From the NCBI RefSeq assembly GCF_016741775.1, contig NZ_JAERRK010000019.1, forward strand, positions 116,410 to 180,409: 64,000 nucleotides of DNA. The letters run 5' to 3'. The notes under the pieces are model-generated. The model made no database searches, was not told where the DNA came from, and was given only the letters and a program-made list of their open reading frames with translations. The position numbers and the translations under genes were made by a program. Shown piece by piece: positions 57,147 to 64,000 of the stretch (its first letter is position 1; each line of letters opens with the position of its first letter). Source of the DNA: Streptomyces actinomycinicus. Its GTDB lineage: Bacteria > Actinomycetota > Actinomycetes > Streptomycetales > Streptomycetaceae.

Positions 57147-59222
57147 ATGACTCCCGGGACATCCGACGGCTTCGAGTGGACCGACCTCGACCGTCGCGCC
57201 GTGGATACAGCCCGTTTGCTGGCGGCCGATGCGGTGCAGAAGGTGGGGAACGGACACCCGGGCACCGCGATGAGCCTGGCACCTGCCGCGTACACGATCT
57301 TTCAGAAGGTGATGCGACACGACCCGGCCGACCCCGAGTGGACTGGCCGTGACCGGTTCGTCCTCTCCCCCGGCCACACCTCGCTGACCCTCTACACACA
57401 ACTCTTCCTCGCCGGGTACGAGCTGGAGCTGGCCGATCTGCAGGCGTTCCGGACACACGGCTCCAGGACTCCGGGTCACCCCGAGTACGGGCACACCGCC
57501 GGCGTCGAGACCACCACCGGTCCACTGGGCCAGGGCGTCGCGAACGCCGTCGGCATGGCGATGGCCGCCCGCTACGAGCGCGGTCTGTTCGACCCGGACG
57601 CCCCCCGGGGAACCTCCCCCTTCGACCACATGATCTGGGCGATCGTCTCCGACGGCGACCTGCAGGAAGGCGTCTCCGCCGAGGCGTCCTCGCTGGCCGG
57701 CCACCAGAAGCTCGGCAACCTGGTCCTCCTCTACGACGACAACCACATCTCCATCGAGGGCGACACGGCGACCGCGTACTCCGAGGACGTGCTGAAGCGG
57801 TACGAGGCCTACGGCTGGCACACCCGGCGCATCGAGCCCACCGCCGACGGCGACATCGACGTCCGGGCCCTGCATGCGGCGCTGGAGGCGGCCCGGACGG
57901 AGACCGGACGGCCTTCGATCATCGCGATGCGCACGATCATCGCCTGGCCCGCCCCGAACGCGCGGAACACCGAGGCCTCCCACGGCTCAGCCCTCGGCGA
58001 GGACGAGATCGCCGCCACCAAGCGCATCCTCGGCTTCGACCCGGGGCGGACCTTCGAGGTCGCCGAGGAGGTGCTGCGCCACACCCGCCGGGCCCTGGAC
58101 CGGGGTGCCGAGGCGCACGCGGCCTGGGACAAGCGGATCGCCGAGTGGCGTGCCGCGCAGCCGCAGCGGGCCGAGCTGTTCGACCGTGTGAGCAAGGGCG
58201 AACTGCCCGAGGGCTGGGAGGAGGCCCTGCCCGTCTTCGAGGAGGGCAGGGCCGTAGCCACCCGCGCCGCCTCCGGCAAGGTGCTGCAGGCGCTCGGCCC
58301 GGTGCTCCCCGAGCTGTGGGGCGGCTCCGCGGACCTCGCCGGGTCGAACAACACCACCATCGACGAGGACAGCTCGTTCCTGCCCGAGGGCAACCCGCTG
58401 CCGGAGGCTCACCCCTACGGCCGTACCGTCCACTTCGGCATCCGCGAGTTCTCGATGGCCGCGGAGATGAACGGCGTCGCCCTGCACGGCGACACCCGCG
58501 TCTACGGCGGCACCTTCCTCGTGTTCTCCGACTACATGCGCAACGCCGTCCGGATGTCGGCGCTGATGCAGCTGCCGGTGACGTACGTCTGGACGCACGA
58601 CTCCATCGGACTCGGTGAGGACGGCCCCACCCACCAGCCGGTCGAGCACCTCGCCTCGCTGCGTGCCGTCCCGGGTCTGAACGTCGTCCGCCCGGCGGAC
58701 GCCAACGAGACCGCGGTCGTCTGGGCCGAGATCCTGAAGAGGCACGCCACCGACCCCGCCCCGCACGGGCTCGCGCTCACCCGCCAGGGCGTGCCGGTGT
58801 ACGCGCCCGACCCGGACGCGGCCAAGGGAGGCTATGTGCTGCGCGAGTCCTCGACGGAGGTCCCGGAGGTGATCATCATCGCGACGGGATCCGAGGTGCA
58901 GCTCGCCGTGGCCGCGCGGGAACGGCTGGAGGCCGAGGGGACGGGCACCCGGGTGGTGTCGATGCCGTCGGTGGAATGGTTCGAGCAGCAGCCGCGCGAG
59001 TACCGCGAGCGGGTGCTGCCCCCGGCCGTGAGGGCCCGGGTCGCCGTGGAGGCCGGCATCGCCCTGACCTGGTACCGGTTCGTGGGCGACGCGGGGCGGA
59101 TCGTCTCGCTCGAACACTTCGGTGCCTCCGCCGACGCCGGGACGCTGTTCACCGAGTTCGGCTTCACCCCCGAGAACGTCGCCGCCGCAGCCCGCGAGTC
59201 GCTCGCTGCCGCGCGCGCCTGA
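57147..59222 (+). CDS. tkt: Transketolase
   Basis: 691 residues, full length for bacterial transketolase, which moves two-carbon ketol units between sugar phosphates with thiamine diphosphate. N-terminal ThDP/Mg domain: GNGHPGTAMSLAPAAY, HTAGVETTTGPLGQGVANAVGMA, WAIVSDGDLQEGVSAEASSLAGHQ and DDNHISIEG. Middle domain about 350-530: HFGIREFSMAAEMNGVALHG, and the phosphate-contacting HDSIGLGEDGPTHQPVEHL. C-terminal domain after about 560. First gene of tkt-tal-zwf-opcA-pgi. Confidence 0.96.
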   Translation: MTPGTSDGFEWTDLDRRAVDTARLLAADAVQKVGNGHPGTAMSLAPAAYTIFQKVMRHDPADPEWTGRDRFVLSPGHTSLTLYTQLFLAGYELELADLQAFRTHGSRTPGHPEYGHTAGVETTTGPLGQGVANAVGMAMAARYERGLFDPDAPRGTSPFDHMIWAIVSDGDLQEGVSAEASSLAGHQKLGNLVLLYDDNHISIEGDTATAYSEDVLKRYEAYGWHTRRIEPTADGDIDVRALHAALEAARTETGRPSIIAMRTIIAWPAPNARNTEASHGSALGEDEIAATKRILGFDPGRTFEVAEEVLRHTRRALDRGAEAHAAWDKRIAEWRAAQPQRAELFDRVSKGELPEGWEEALPVFEEGRAVATRAASGKVLQALGPVLPELWGGSADLAGSNNTTIDEDSSFLPEGNPLPEAHPYGRTVHFGIREFSMAAEMNGVALHGDTRVYGGTFLVFSDYMRNAVRMSALMQLPVTYVWTHDSIGLGEDGPTHQPVEHLASLRAVPGLNVVRPADANETAVVWAEILKRHATDPAPHGLALTRQGVPVYAPDPDAAKGGYVLRESSTEVPEVIIIATGSEVQLAVAARERLEAEGTGTRVVSMPSVEWFEQQPREYRERVLPPAVRARVAVEAGIALTWYRFVGDAGRIVSLEHFGASADAGTLFTEFGFTPENVAAAARESLAAARA

Positions 59223-59240
59223 TACCGACGCGAAAGAAAG

Positions 59241-60383
59241 ATGATCACTGTGACCGAAGCAACCGCCACCCCCGGAGCCCTCAAGCGCCTCGCCGACGAA
59301 GGCGTGTCGGTCTGGCTCGACGACCTGTCGCGGAGGCGGATCACCTCGGGCGGCCTCGCCGAGCTGGTGGCGAACGGAAGCGTCGTCGGTGTCACCACCA
59401 ACCCGTCCATCTTCCAGGCCGCCATAGGCTCCGGCGAGGGCTACGAGGAGCAGCTCGCCGACCTCGCCGAGCGGGGTGTGACGGTGGACGAGGCGGTACG
59501 GATGATGACGACCGCCGACGTGCGGGACGCCGCCGACATCCTGCGCCCCGTGTACGACACGTCGGGGGGCCGGGACGGCCGGGTCTCCATCGAGGTCGAC
59601 CCGCGCCTGGCCCACGACACCGCGGCCACCGTCGCCGAGGCCAAGCAGCTGGCCTGGCTGGTCGACCGCCCCAACGTGATGATCAAGATCCCGGCGACCC
59701 AGGCGGGCCTGCCGGCGATCACCGAGGTCATCGGTCTCGGCATCAGCGTCAACGTGACCCTGATCTTCTCCCTGGAGCGCTACCGCGAGGTCATGGCCGC
59801 CTACCTGGCCGGTCTGGAGAAGGCCCGCGAGCGGGGCGTCGACCTGGCCACGGTCCACTCGGTCGCGTCCTTCTTCGTCTCCCGCGTGGACTCCGAGATC
59901 GACAAGCGGCTGACCGCCCTCGGCACCGACGAGGCCCTCGCGCTCAAGGGCCGCGCCGCCCTCGCCAACGCCCGCCTCGCCTACCAGGCGTACCAGGAGG
60001 TGTTCGCGTCCGGGCGCTGGCCGGCCCTCTCCGGCGCCCGGGCGAACAAGCAGCGCCCGCTGTGGGCGTCGACCGGGGTGAAGGACCCCGCGTACAAGGA
60101 CACCCTGTACGTGGACGAACTGGTCGCGCCGGGCACCGTCAACACCATGCCCGAGGCCACCCTGAACGCCGTCGCCGACCACGGTGAGATCACCGGCGAC
60201 ACCGTGACCGGCGGCTACGCGCAGGCCCACGCCGACCTGGCCGCCGTCGAGCGGCTCGGCATCTCCTACGACGAGGTCGTCCGGCAGCTGGAGGACGAAG
60301 GCGTCGCCAAGTTCGAGGCGGCCTGGCAGGAGCTGCTGGACGCCGTCGCCACGTCCCTGAAGAGCAAGGGAGTTGACGCCTGA
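59241..60383 (+). CDS. tal: Transaldolase
   Basis: 380 residues, matching the longer actinobacterial transaldolases. Schiff-base Lys lies in NVMIKIPATQAGLPAITEV; ITSGGLAELVANGSVVGVTTNPSIFQAAI is the N-terminal signature, and SVNVTLIFSLERYREVMAAYLAG the second. It exchanges dihydroxyacetone units between sedoheptulose-7-phosphate and glyceraldehyde-3-phosphate. 18 bases after tkt; TGATG overlap with zwf. Confidence 0.96.
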   Translation: MITVTEATATPGALKRLADEGVSVWLDDLSRRRITSGGLAELVANGSVVGVTTNPSIFQAAIGSGEGYEEQLADLAERGVTVDEAVRMMTTADVRDAADILRPVYDTSGGRDGRVSIEVDPRLAHDTAATVAEAKQLAWLVDRPNVMIKIPATQAGLPAITEVIGLGISVNVTLIFSLERYREVMAAYLAGLEKARERGVDLATVHSVASFFVSRVDSEIDKRLTALGTDEALALKGRAALANARLAYQAYQEVFASGRWPALSGARANKQRPLWASTGVKDPAYKDTLYVDELVAPGTVNTMPEATLNAVADHGEITGDTVTGGYAQAHADLAAVERLGISYDEVVRQLEDEGVAKFEAAWQELLDAVATSLKSKGVDA

Positions 60384-61966
60384 TGACCGAGAACGCACCC
60401 GCCCAGGCACCCGAGCAGGCGCGCGTGCCGGTGATCCCGGCCGCCGACTGGGTGAACCCGCTGCGGGACACCCGCGACCGCAGGCTCCCCCGTATCGCCG
60501 GACCTTCGGGCCTGGTCATCTTCGGGGTGACCGGTGACCTGTCCCGCAAGAAGCTGATGCCGGCCGTGTACGACCTGGCCAACCGCGGTCTGCTGCCGCC
60601 GGGCTTCTCCCTCGTCGGGTTCGCCCGCCGGGACTGGGAGGACCAGGACTTCGCCCAGGTCGTGCACGACGCCGTCCGTGAGCACTCCCGCACCCCGTTC
60701 CGTGAGGAGGTCTGGCAGCAGCTGGCCGAGGGCATGCGGTTCATCCCCGGCGACTTCGACGACGACACCGCGTTCAAACAGCTGAAGGACGCCGTCGAGG
60801 AGCTGGACGCCTCCCGGGGCACCGGCGGCAACTTCGCGTTCTACCTCTCGGTGCCGCCGAAGTTCTTCCCCAAGGTCGTGCAGCAGCTGAAGAAGGTCGG
60901 CCTGGCGAGCCCGCCGCAGGGCTCCTGGCGGCGCGCGGTCATCGAGAAGCCGTTCGGCCACGACCTGGCCAGCGCCCGTGACCTGAACGCGATCGTGCAC
61001 GAGGTGTTCGAACCGGACCAGGTGTTCCGGATCGACCACTACCTCGGCAAGGAGACCGTCCAGAACATCCTGGCGCTGCGTTTCGCCAACCAGATGTACG
61101 AGCCGATCTGGAACCGGTCGTACGTCGACCACGTCCAGATCACCATGGCCGAGGACATCGGCATCGGCGGCCGGGCCGGCTACTACGACGGCATCGGCGC
61201 CGCCCGGGACGTCATCCAGAACCACCTGCTCCAGCTGATGGCGCTGACCGCCATGGAGGAGCCGATCGCGTTCGACGCGGAGGCGCTGCTCACCGAGAAG
61301 CTGAAGGTGCTGAAGTCGGTGCGTCTGCCGGAGGACCTGGGCCGGCACACCGTGCGCGGCCAGTACGCGGCCGGCTGGCAGGGCGGCGAGAAGGTCGTCG
61401 GCTACCTGGAGGAGGACGGCATCGACCCGAAGTCGAAGACCGACACCTTCGCCGCGGTCAAGCTGGGCATCGACAACCGCCGCTGGGCGGGCGTCCCCTT
61501 CTACCTGCGCACGGGGAAGCGGCTGGGCCGCCGGGTCACCGAGATCGCGGTGGTCTTCAAGCGGGCCCCGCACTCGCCGTTCGACTCCACCGCCACCGAG
61601 GAACTGGGCCAGAACGCGATCGTCATCCGCGTCCAGCCGGACGAGGGCATGACGGTGCGGTTCGGCTCGAAGGTGCCGGGGACGTCGATGGAGATCCGGG
61701 ACGTGTCGATGGACTTCGCCTACGGCGAGTCGTTCACCGAGTCGAGCCCCGAGGCGTACGAGCGGCTCATCCTGGACGTACTGCTCGGTGACGCCAATTT
61801 GTTCCCCCGCCACCAGGAAGTGGAAGAGTCCTGGAAGATCCTCGACCCGATCGAGGAGTACTGGACGGCGCACGGCAGGCCGGCGCAGTACGCGTCGGGC
61901 AGCTGGGGACCGAGGGAAGCCGACGAGATGCTCGCACGAGACGGACGGAGCTGGCGCAGGCCATGA
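60383..61966 (+). CDS. zwf: Glucose-6-phosphate dehydrogenase
   Basis: 527 residues. NADP fold FGVTGDLSRKKLMPAVYDLANRGLLP (about 50-75), active site RIDHYLGKETVQNILALRFANQ (about 214-235), and the C-terminal DANLFPRHQEVEESWKILDPI. First committed step of the oxidative pentose phosphate route, making NADPH. The 40-residue N-terminal extension is usual in Streptomyces Zwf2. Coupled on both sides (TGATG with tal; ATGA with opcA). Confidence 0.97.
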   Translation: MTENAPAQAPEQARVPVIPAADWVNPLRDTRDRRLPRIAGPSGLVIFGVTGDLSRKKLMPAVYDLANRGLLPPGFSLVGFARRDWEDQDFAQVVHDAVREHSRTPFREEVWQQLAEGMRFIPGDFDDDTAFKQLKDAVEELDASRGTGGNFAFYLSVPPKFFPKVVQQLKKVGLASPPQGSWRRAVIEKPFGHDLASARDLNAIVHEVFEPDQVFRIDHYLGKETVQNILALRFANQMYEPIWNRSYVDHVQITMAEDIGIGGRAGYYDGIGAARDVIQNHLLQLMALTAMEEPIAFDAEALLTEKLKVLKSVRLPEDLGRHTVRGQYAAGWQGGEKVVGYLEEDGIDPKSKTDTFAAVKLGIDNRRWAGVPFYLRTGKRLGRRVTEIAVVFKRAPHSPFDSTATEELGQNAIVIRVQPDEGMTVRFGSKVPGTSMEIRDVSMDFAYGESFTESSPEAYERLILDVLLGDANLFPRHQEVEESWKILDPIEEYWTAHGRPAQYASGSWGPREADEMLARDGRSWRRP

Positions 61967-62889
61967 AGATCGACCTGACCGACACCACGGCAAGCAAGAT
62001 CAACAAGGCGCTGGTGCAGGGCCGCCGCGCCATCGGCACGCCGGCCGTGGGCATGGTCCTGACGATGGTCATCGTCACGGACGAGGAGAACGCCTACGAC
62101 TCGATCAAGGCGGCCGAGGAGGCCTCGCACGAGCACCCCTCGCGCACCCTGGTCGTCATCAAGCGGCACGCCCGCACCCTGCGGGACCGCACCCACTCGC
62201 GGCTGGACGCCGAGGTACGCGTCGGCTCGGAGGCGGGCACCGGCGAGACGGTCGTGCTGCGCACCTACGGCGAGGTGTCCGACCACGCCGACTCGGTCGT
62301 CCTGCCGCTGCTGCTGCCGGACGCCCCGGTCGTCGTCTGGTGGCCGGTGGAGGCACCCGACACACCCTCCAAGGACCCCCTGGGCGCGCTGGCCCAGCGG
62401 CGGATCACCGACCTGTACGCGGTCGAGCGGCCGATGGAGGTCCTGGAGACCCGCGCCCGCAACTACGCGCCGGGCGACACCGACCTGGCCTGGACGCGGC
62501 TCACCCTGTGGCGGTCCATGCTGGCCGCCGCCCTGGACCAGGCCCGGGCGAAGGTGACGTCGGCGGCCGTCGAGGCCGAGGCGGACAATCCCAGCGCGGA
62601 ACTGCTGGCCCGCTGGCTGGAGGCCCGGCTGAACGTGCGCGTCGACCGCGTGGTCACCGCCGGACCGGTCGTGACCGCCGTACGCCTGGGCACCGCGGCC
62701 GGCGAGATCGTCATCGACCGCCCCGAGGGACCGCTCGCCACACTGACCCTGCCGGGCCAGCCGCCGCGCACCCTCGCCCTGAAGGTCCGCTCCACCTCCG
62801 AACTCATCGCCGAGGAGCTGCGCCGCCTCGACGCCGACGAGATGTACGCCATCGCCCTGCGGGGCGAGGCCGCCGAGGAGAACGCCTGA
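61963..62889 (+). CDS. opcA: Glucose-6-phosphate dehydrogenase assembly/activator protein
   Basis: 308 residues of the OpcA family, which helps assemble and activate G6PDH. MKIDLTDTTASKINKALVQGRRAIGTPAVGMVLTMVIVTDEENAYDSIKAAEEASHEHPSRTLVVI is the conserved start, and LPLLLPDAPVVVWWPVEAP the central motif. No catalytic residues are known. Its ATG overlaps the zwf stop by four bases, matching a subunit-like partnership. Confidence 0.95.
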   Translation: MKIDLTDTTASKINKALVQGRRAIGTPAVGMVLTMVIVTDEENAYDSIKAAEEASHEHPSRTLVVIKRHARTLRDRTHSRLDAEVRVGSEAGTGETVVLRTYGEVSDHADSVVLPLLLPDAPVVVWWPVEAPDTPSKDPLGALAQRRITDLYAVERPMEVLETRARNYAPGDTDLAWTRLTLWRSMLAAALDQARAKVTSAAVEAEADNPSAELLARWLEARLNVRVDRVVTAGPVVTAVRLGTAAGEIVIDRPEGPLATLTLPGQPPRTLALKVRSTSELIAEELRRLDADEMYAIALRGEAAEENA

Positions 62890-62890
62890 G

Positions 62891-64000
62891 ATGGCCGAGT
62901 TCCCGAAACTCACCAGCCGGCCCGAGTGGACGGCACTCGCCCGCCACAGCGCCCAGGGCCGGCCGCACCTGCGCGAGCTGTTCGCGGCGGACCCCGGGCG
63001 CGCCGAGCGGTACGTCGTACGGGTCGGCGACCTGTACATCGACTACAGCAAGCACCTGGTCACCGACGAGACGCTGGCCCTGCTGCGGCAACTCGCCGCC
63101 GCCACCGGCGTGTTCGCGCTGCGGGACGCCATGTTCCGCGGCGAGAGGATCAACGTCACCGAGAACCGGGCCGTGCTGCACACCGCGCTGCGCGCCCCGC
63201 GGGACGCGGTGATCGAGGTCGACGGCGAGAACGTGGTGCCGAAGGTGCACGCCGTGCTCGACAAGATGGCCGGCTTCGCCGACCGGGTCCGCTCGGGCGA
63301 GTGGACCGGTCACACCGGCAAGCGCATCCGGAACGTCGTCAACATCGGCATCGGCGGCTCCGACCTCGGGCCCGCCATGGCCTGCGAAGCGCTGCGCCCC
63401 TACACCGCACGGGACTTGACGTTCCGGTTCGTGTCGAACGTGGACGGCGCCGACCTGCACGAGGCGACCCGCGACCTGGACCCGGCCGAGACGCTCTTCA
63501 TCGTGGCGTCCAAGACGTTCACCACGATCGAGACGATCACGAACGCGACGTCGGCGCGGTCCTGGCTGCTCCGGGCCATGGACGGCGACGAGAAGGCGGT
63601 CGCGAAGCACTTCGTGGCACTGTCCACGAACGCCGGGAAGGTCGCCGGGTTCGGCATCGACCCCGACAACATGTTCGAGTTCTGGGACTGGGTCGGCGGC
63701 CGCTACTCGTACGACTCGGCGATCGGCCTGTCCCTGATGATCGCCATCGGCCCGGACCGGTTCCGGGAGATGCTCGGCGGGTTCCGCCTCATCGACGAGC
63801 ACTTCCGCACCGCGCCCGCCGAGTCCAACGCCCCGCTGCTGCTGGGCCTGCTGGGCATCTGGTACGGCAACTTCCACGACGCGCAGTCGCACGCCGTGCT
63901 GCCCTACAGCCACTACCTGTCGAAATTCACCGCGTACCTCCAGCAGCTGGACATGGAGTCCAACGGCAAGTCGGTGGACCGGCAGGGCGACCCGGTGCAA
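62891..64000 (+). CDS. pgi: Glucose-6-phosphate isomerase, N-terminal part
   Basis: Begins at ATG 62891, two bases after the opcA stop, and is still open at the right edge (370 codons of about 550). MAEFPKLTSRPEWTALARHSA, then NVVNIGIGGSDLGPAMACEAL (phosphosugar-binding SIS domain), VASKTFTTIETITNA, FEFWDWVGGRYS (signature) and LQQLDMESNGKSVD near the end. It links the pentose-phosphate operon with glycolysis by interconverting glucose-6- and fructose-6-phosphate. Confidence 0.95.
   Translation, partial: MAEFPKLTSRPEWTALARHSAQGRPHLRELFAADPGRAERYVVRVGDLYIDYSKHLVTDETLALLRQLAAATGVFALRDAMFRGERINVTENRAVLHTALRAPRDAVIEVDGENVVPKVHAVLDKMAGFADRVRSGEWTGHTGKRIRNVVNIGIGGSDLGPAMACEALRPYTARDLTFRFVSNVDGADLHEATRDLDPAETLFIVASKTFTTIETITNATSARSWLLRAMDGDEKAVAKHFVALSTNAGKVAGFGIDPDNMFEFWDWVGGRYSYDSAIGLSLMIAIGPDRFREMLGGFRLIDEHFRTAPAESNAPLLLGLLGIWYGNFHDAQSHAVLPYSHYLSKFTAYLQQLDMESNGKSVDRQGDPVQ

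Noticed and set aside
1..64000. tRNA, rRNA, insertion sequence or prophage
   Set aside because: No cloverleaf with CCA-adjacent T-loop, no transposase, integrase or long terminal inverted repeats were recognised by eye; a tRNAscan and ISfinder search would be decisive.

Overview
This is a stretch of a high-GC actinomycete chromosome, almost certainly a Streptomyces. Codon third positions are nearly all G or C, GTG and TTG starts with purine-rich ribosome sites are common, and sporulation-type genes (an SsgA-family protein, a WhiB-like protein) sit among secreted polysaccharide hydrolases and LacI/TetR/MarR regulators. From memory, gene content and order resemble the S. coelicolor interval from about SCO6731 down to SCO6659 (ssgD, wblH, pcaV-pcaIJ, a phospholipase C, the third PPTase, then the second pentose-phosphate operon). 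This was not checked by alignment.

Layout. 0-5 kb: thiolase and CoA-transferase, an enoyl-reductase-like oxidoreductase, endonuclease V, small proteins. 5-15.6 kb: secreted BNR protein, ssgD, an ABC-F resistance-type protein behind an attenuator-like leader, DDAH, acyl-ACP desaturase, wblH, VOC protein, LacI regulator, and a divergent LigD-type polymerase/DNA ligase pair. 15.8-22.8 kb: alcohol dehydrogenase, the beta-ketoadipate repressor pcaV with pcaIJ, then a decayed remainder of the pca operon abutting a broken LAL-type regulator. 23-30 kb: DUF2510 proteins, a TetR regulator divergent from a PAP2/transporter pair, Tat-exported phospholipase C. 30-38.4 kb: a coherent alpha-glucan utilisation locus (LacI, binding protein, two permeases, GH13, secreted GH87). 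38.5-43.1 kb: MmyB-like, XRE and metallopeptidase regulators, minisatellites, PPTase, phosphoesterase. 43.4-56 kb: ATP-grasp enzyme, GH18 chitinase, GH4, a beta-galactosidase remnant, two Tat-exported phosphoesterases, TetR/methyltransferase, GH16 glucanase, AraC. 57.1-64 kb: tkt-tal-zwf-opcA-pgi, with pgi running off the end.

Working together: several units join a secreted depolymerase to uptake or regulation. In the alpha-glucan locus GH87 would cut polymer outside the cell, the binding protein and permeases import oligosaccharides (the ATPase must come from elsewhere), GH13 cleaves them inside, and the LacI protein controls the unit. Chitinase and GH16 glucanase each have their own operator. 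The terminal operon feeds glucose-6-phosphate into the pentose phosphate pathway.

The most interesting items are (i) the leader of the ABC-F gene, which has a WblC-type promoter, a 17-codon reading frame with an Arg-Leu-Arg motif and mutually exclusive hairpins; (ii) the eroded pca operon, where repressor, operators and pcaIJ are kept but pcaF and pcaG are absent, pcaH and pcaB survive only as a 147-residue in-frame chimera, and pcaL is cut off at a junction that also removed the DNA-binding end of a frameshifted LAL regulator; and (iii) tandem triple operators in front of the acyl-ACP desaturase and the TetR/methyltransferase pair. No rRNA, tRNA, CRISPR array, intact insertion sequence or phage module was seen.
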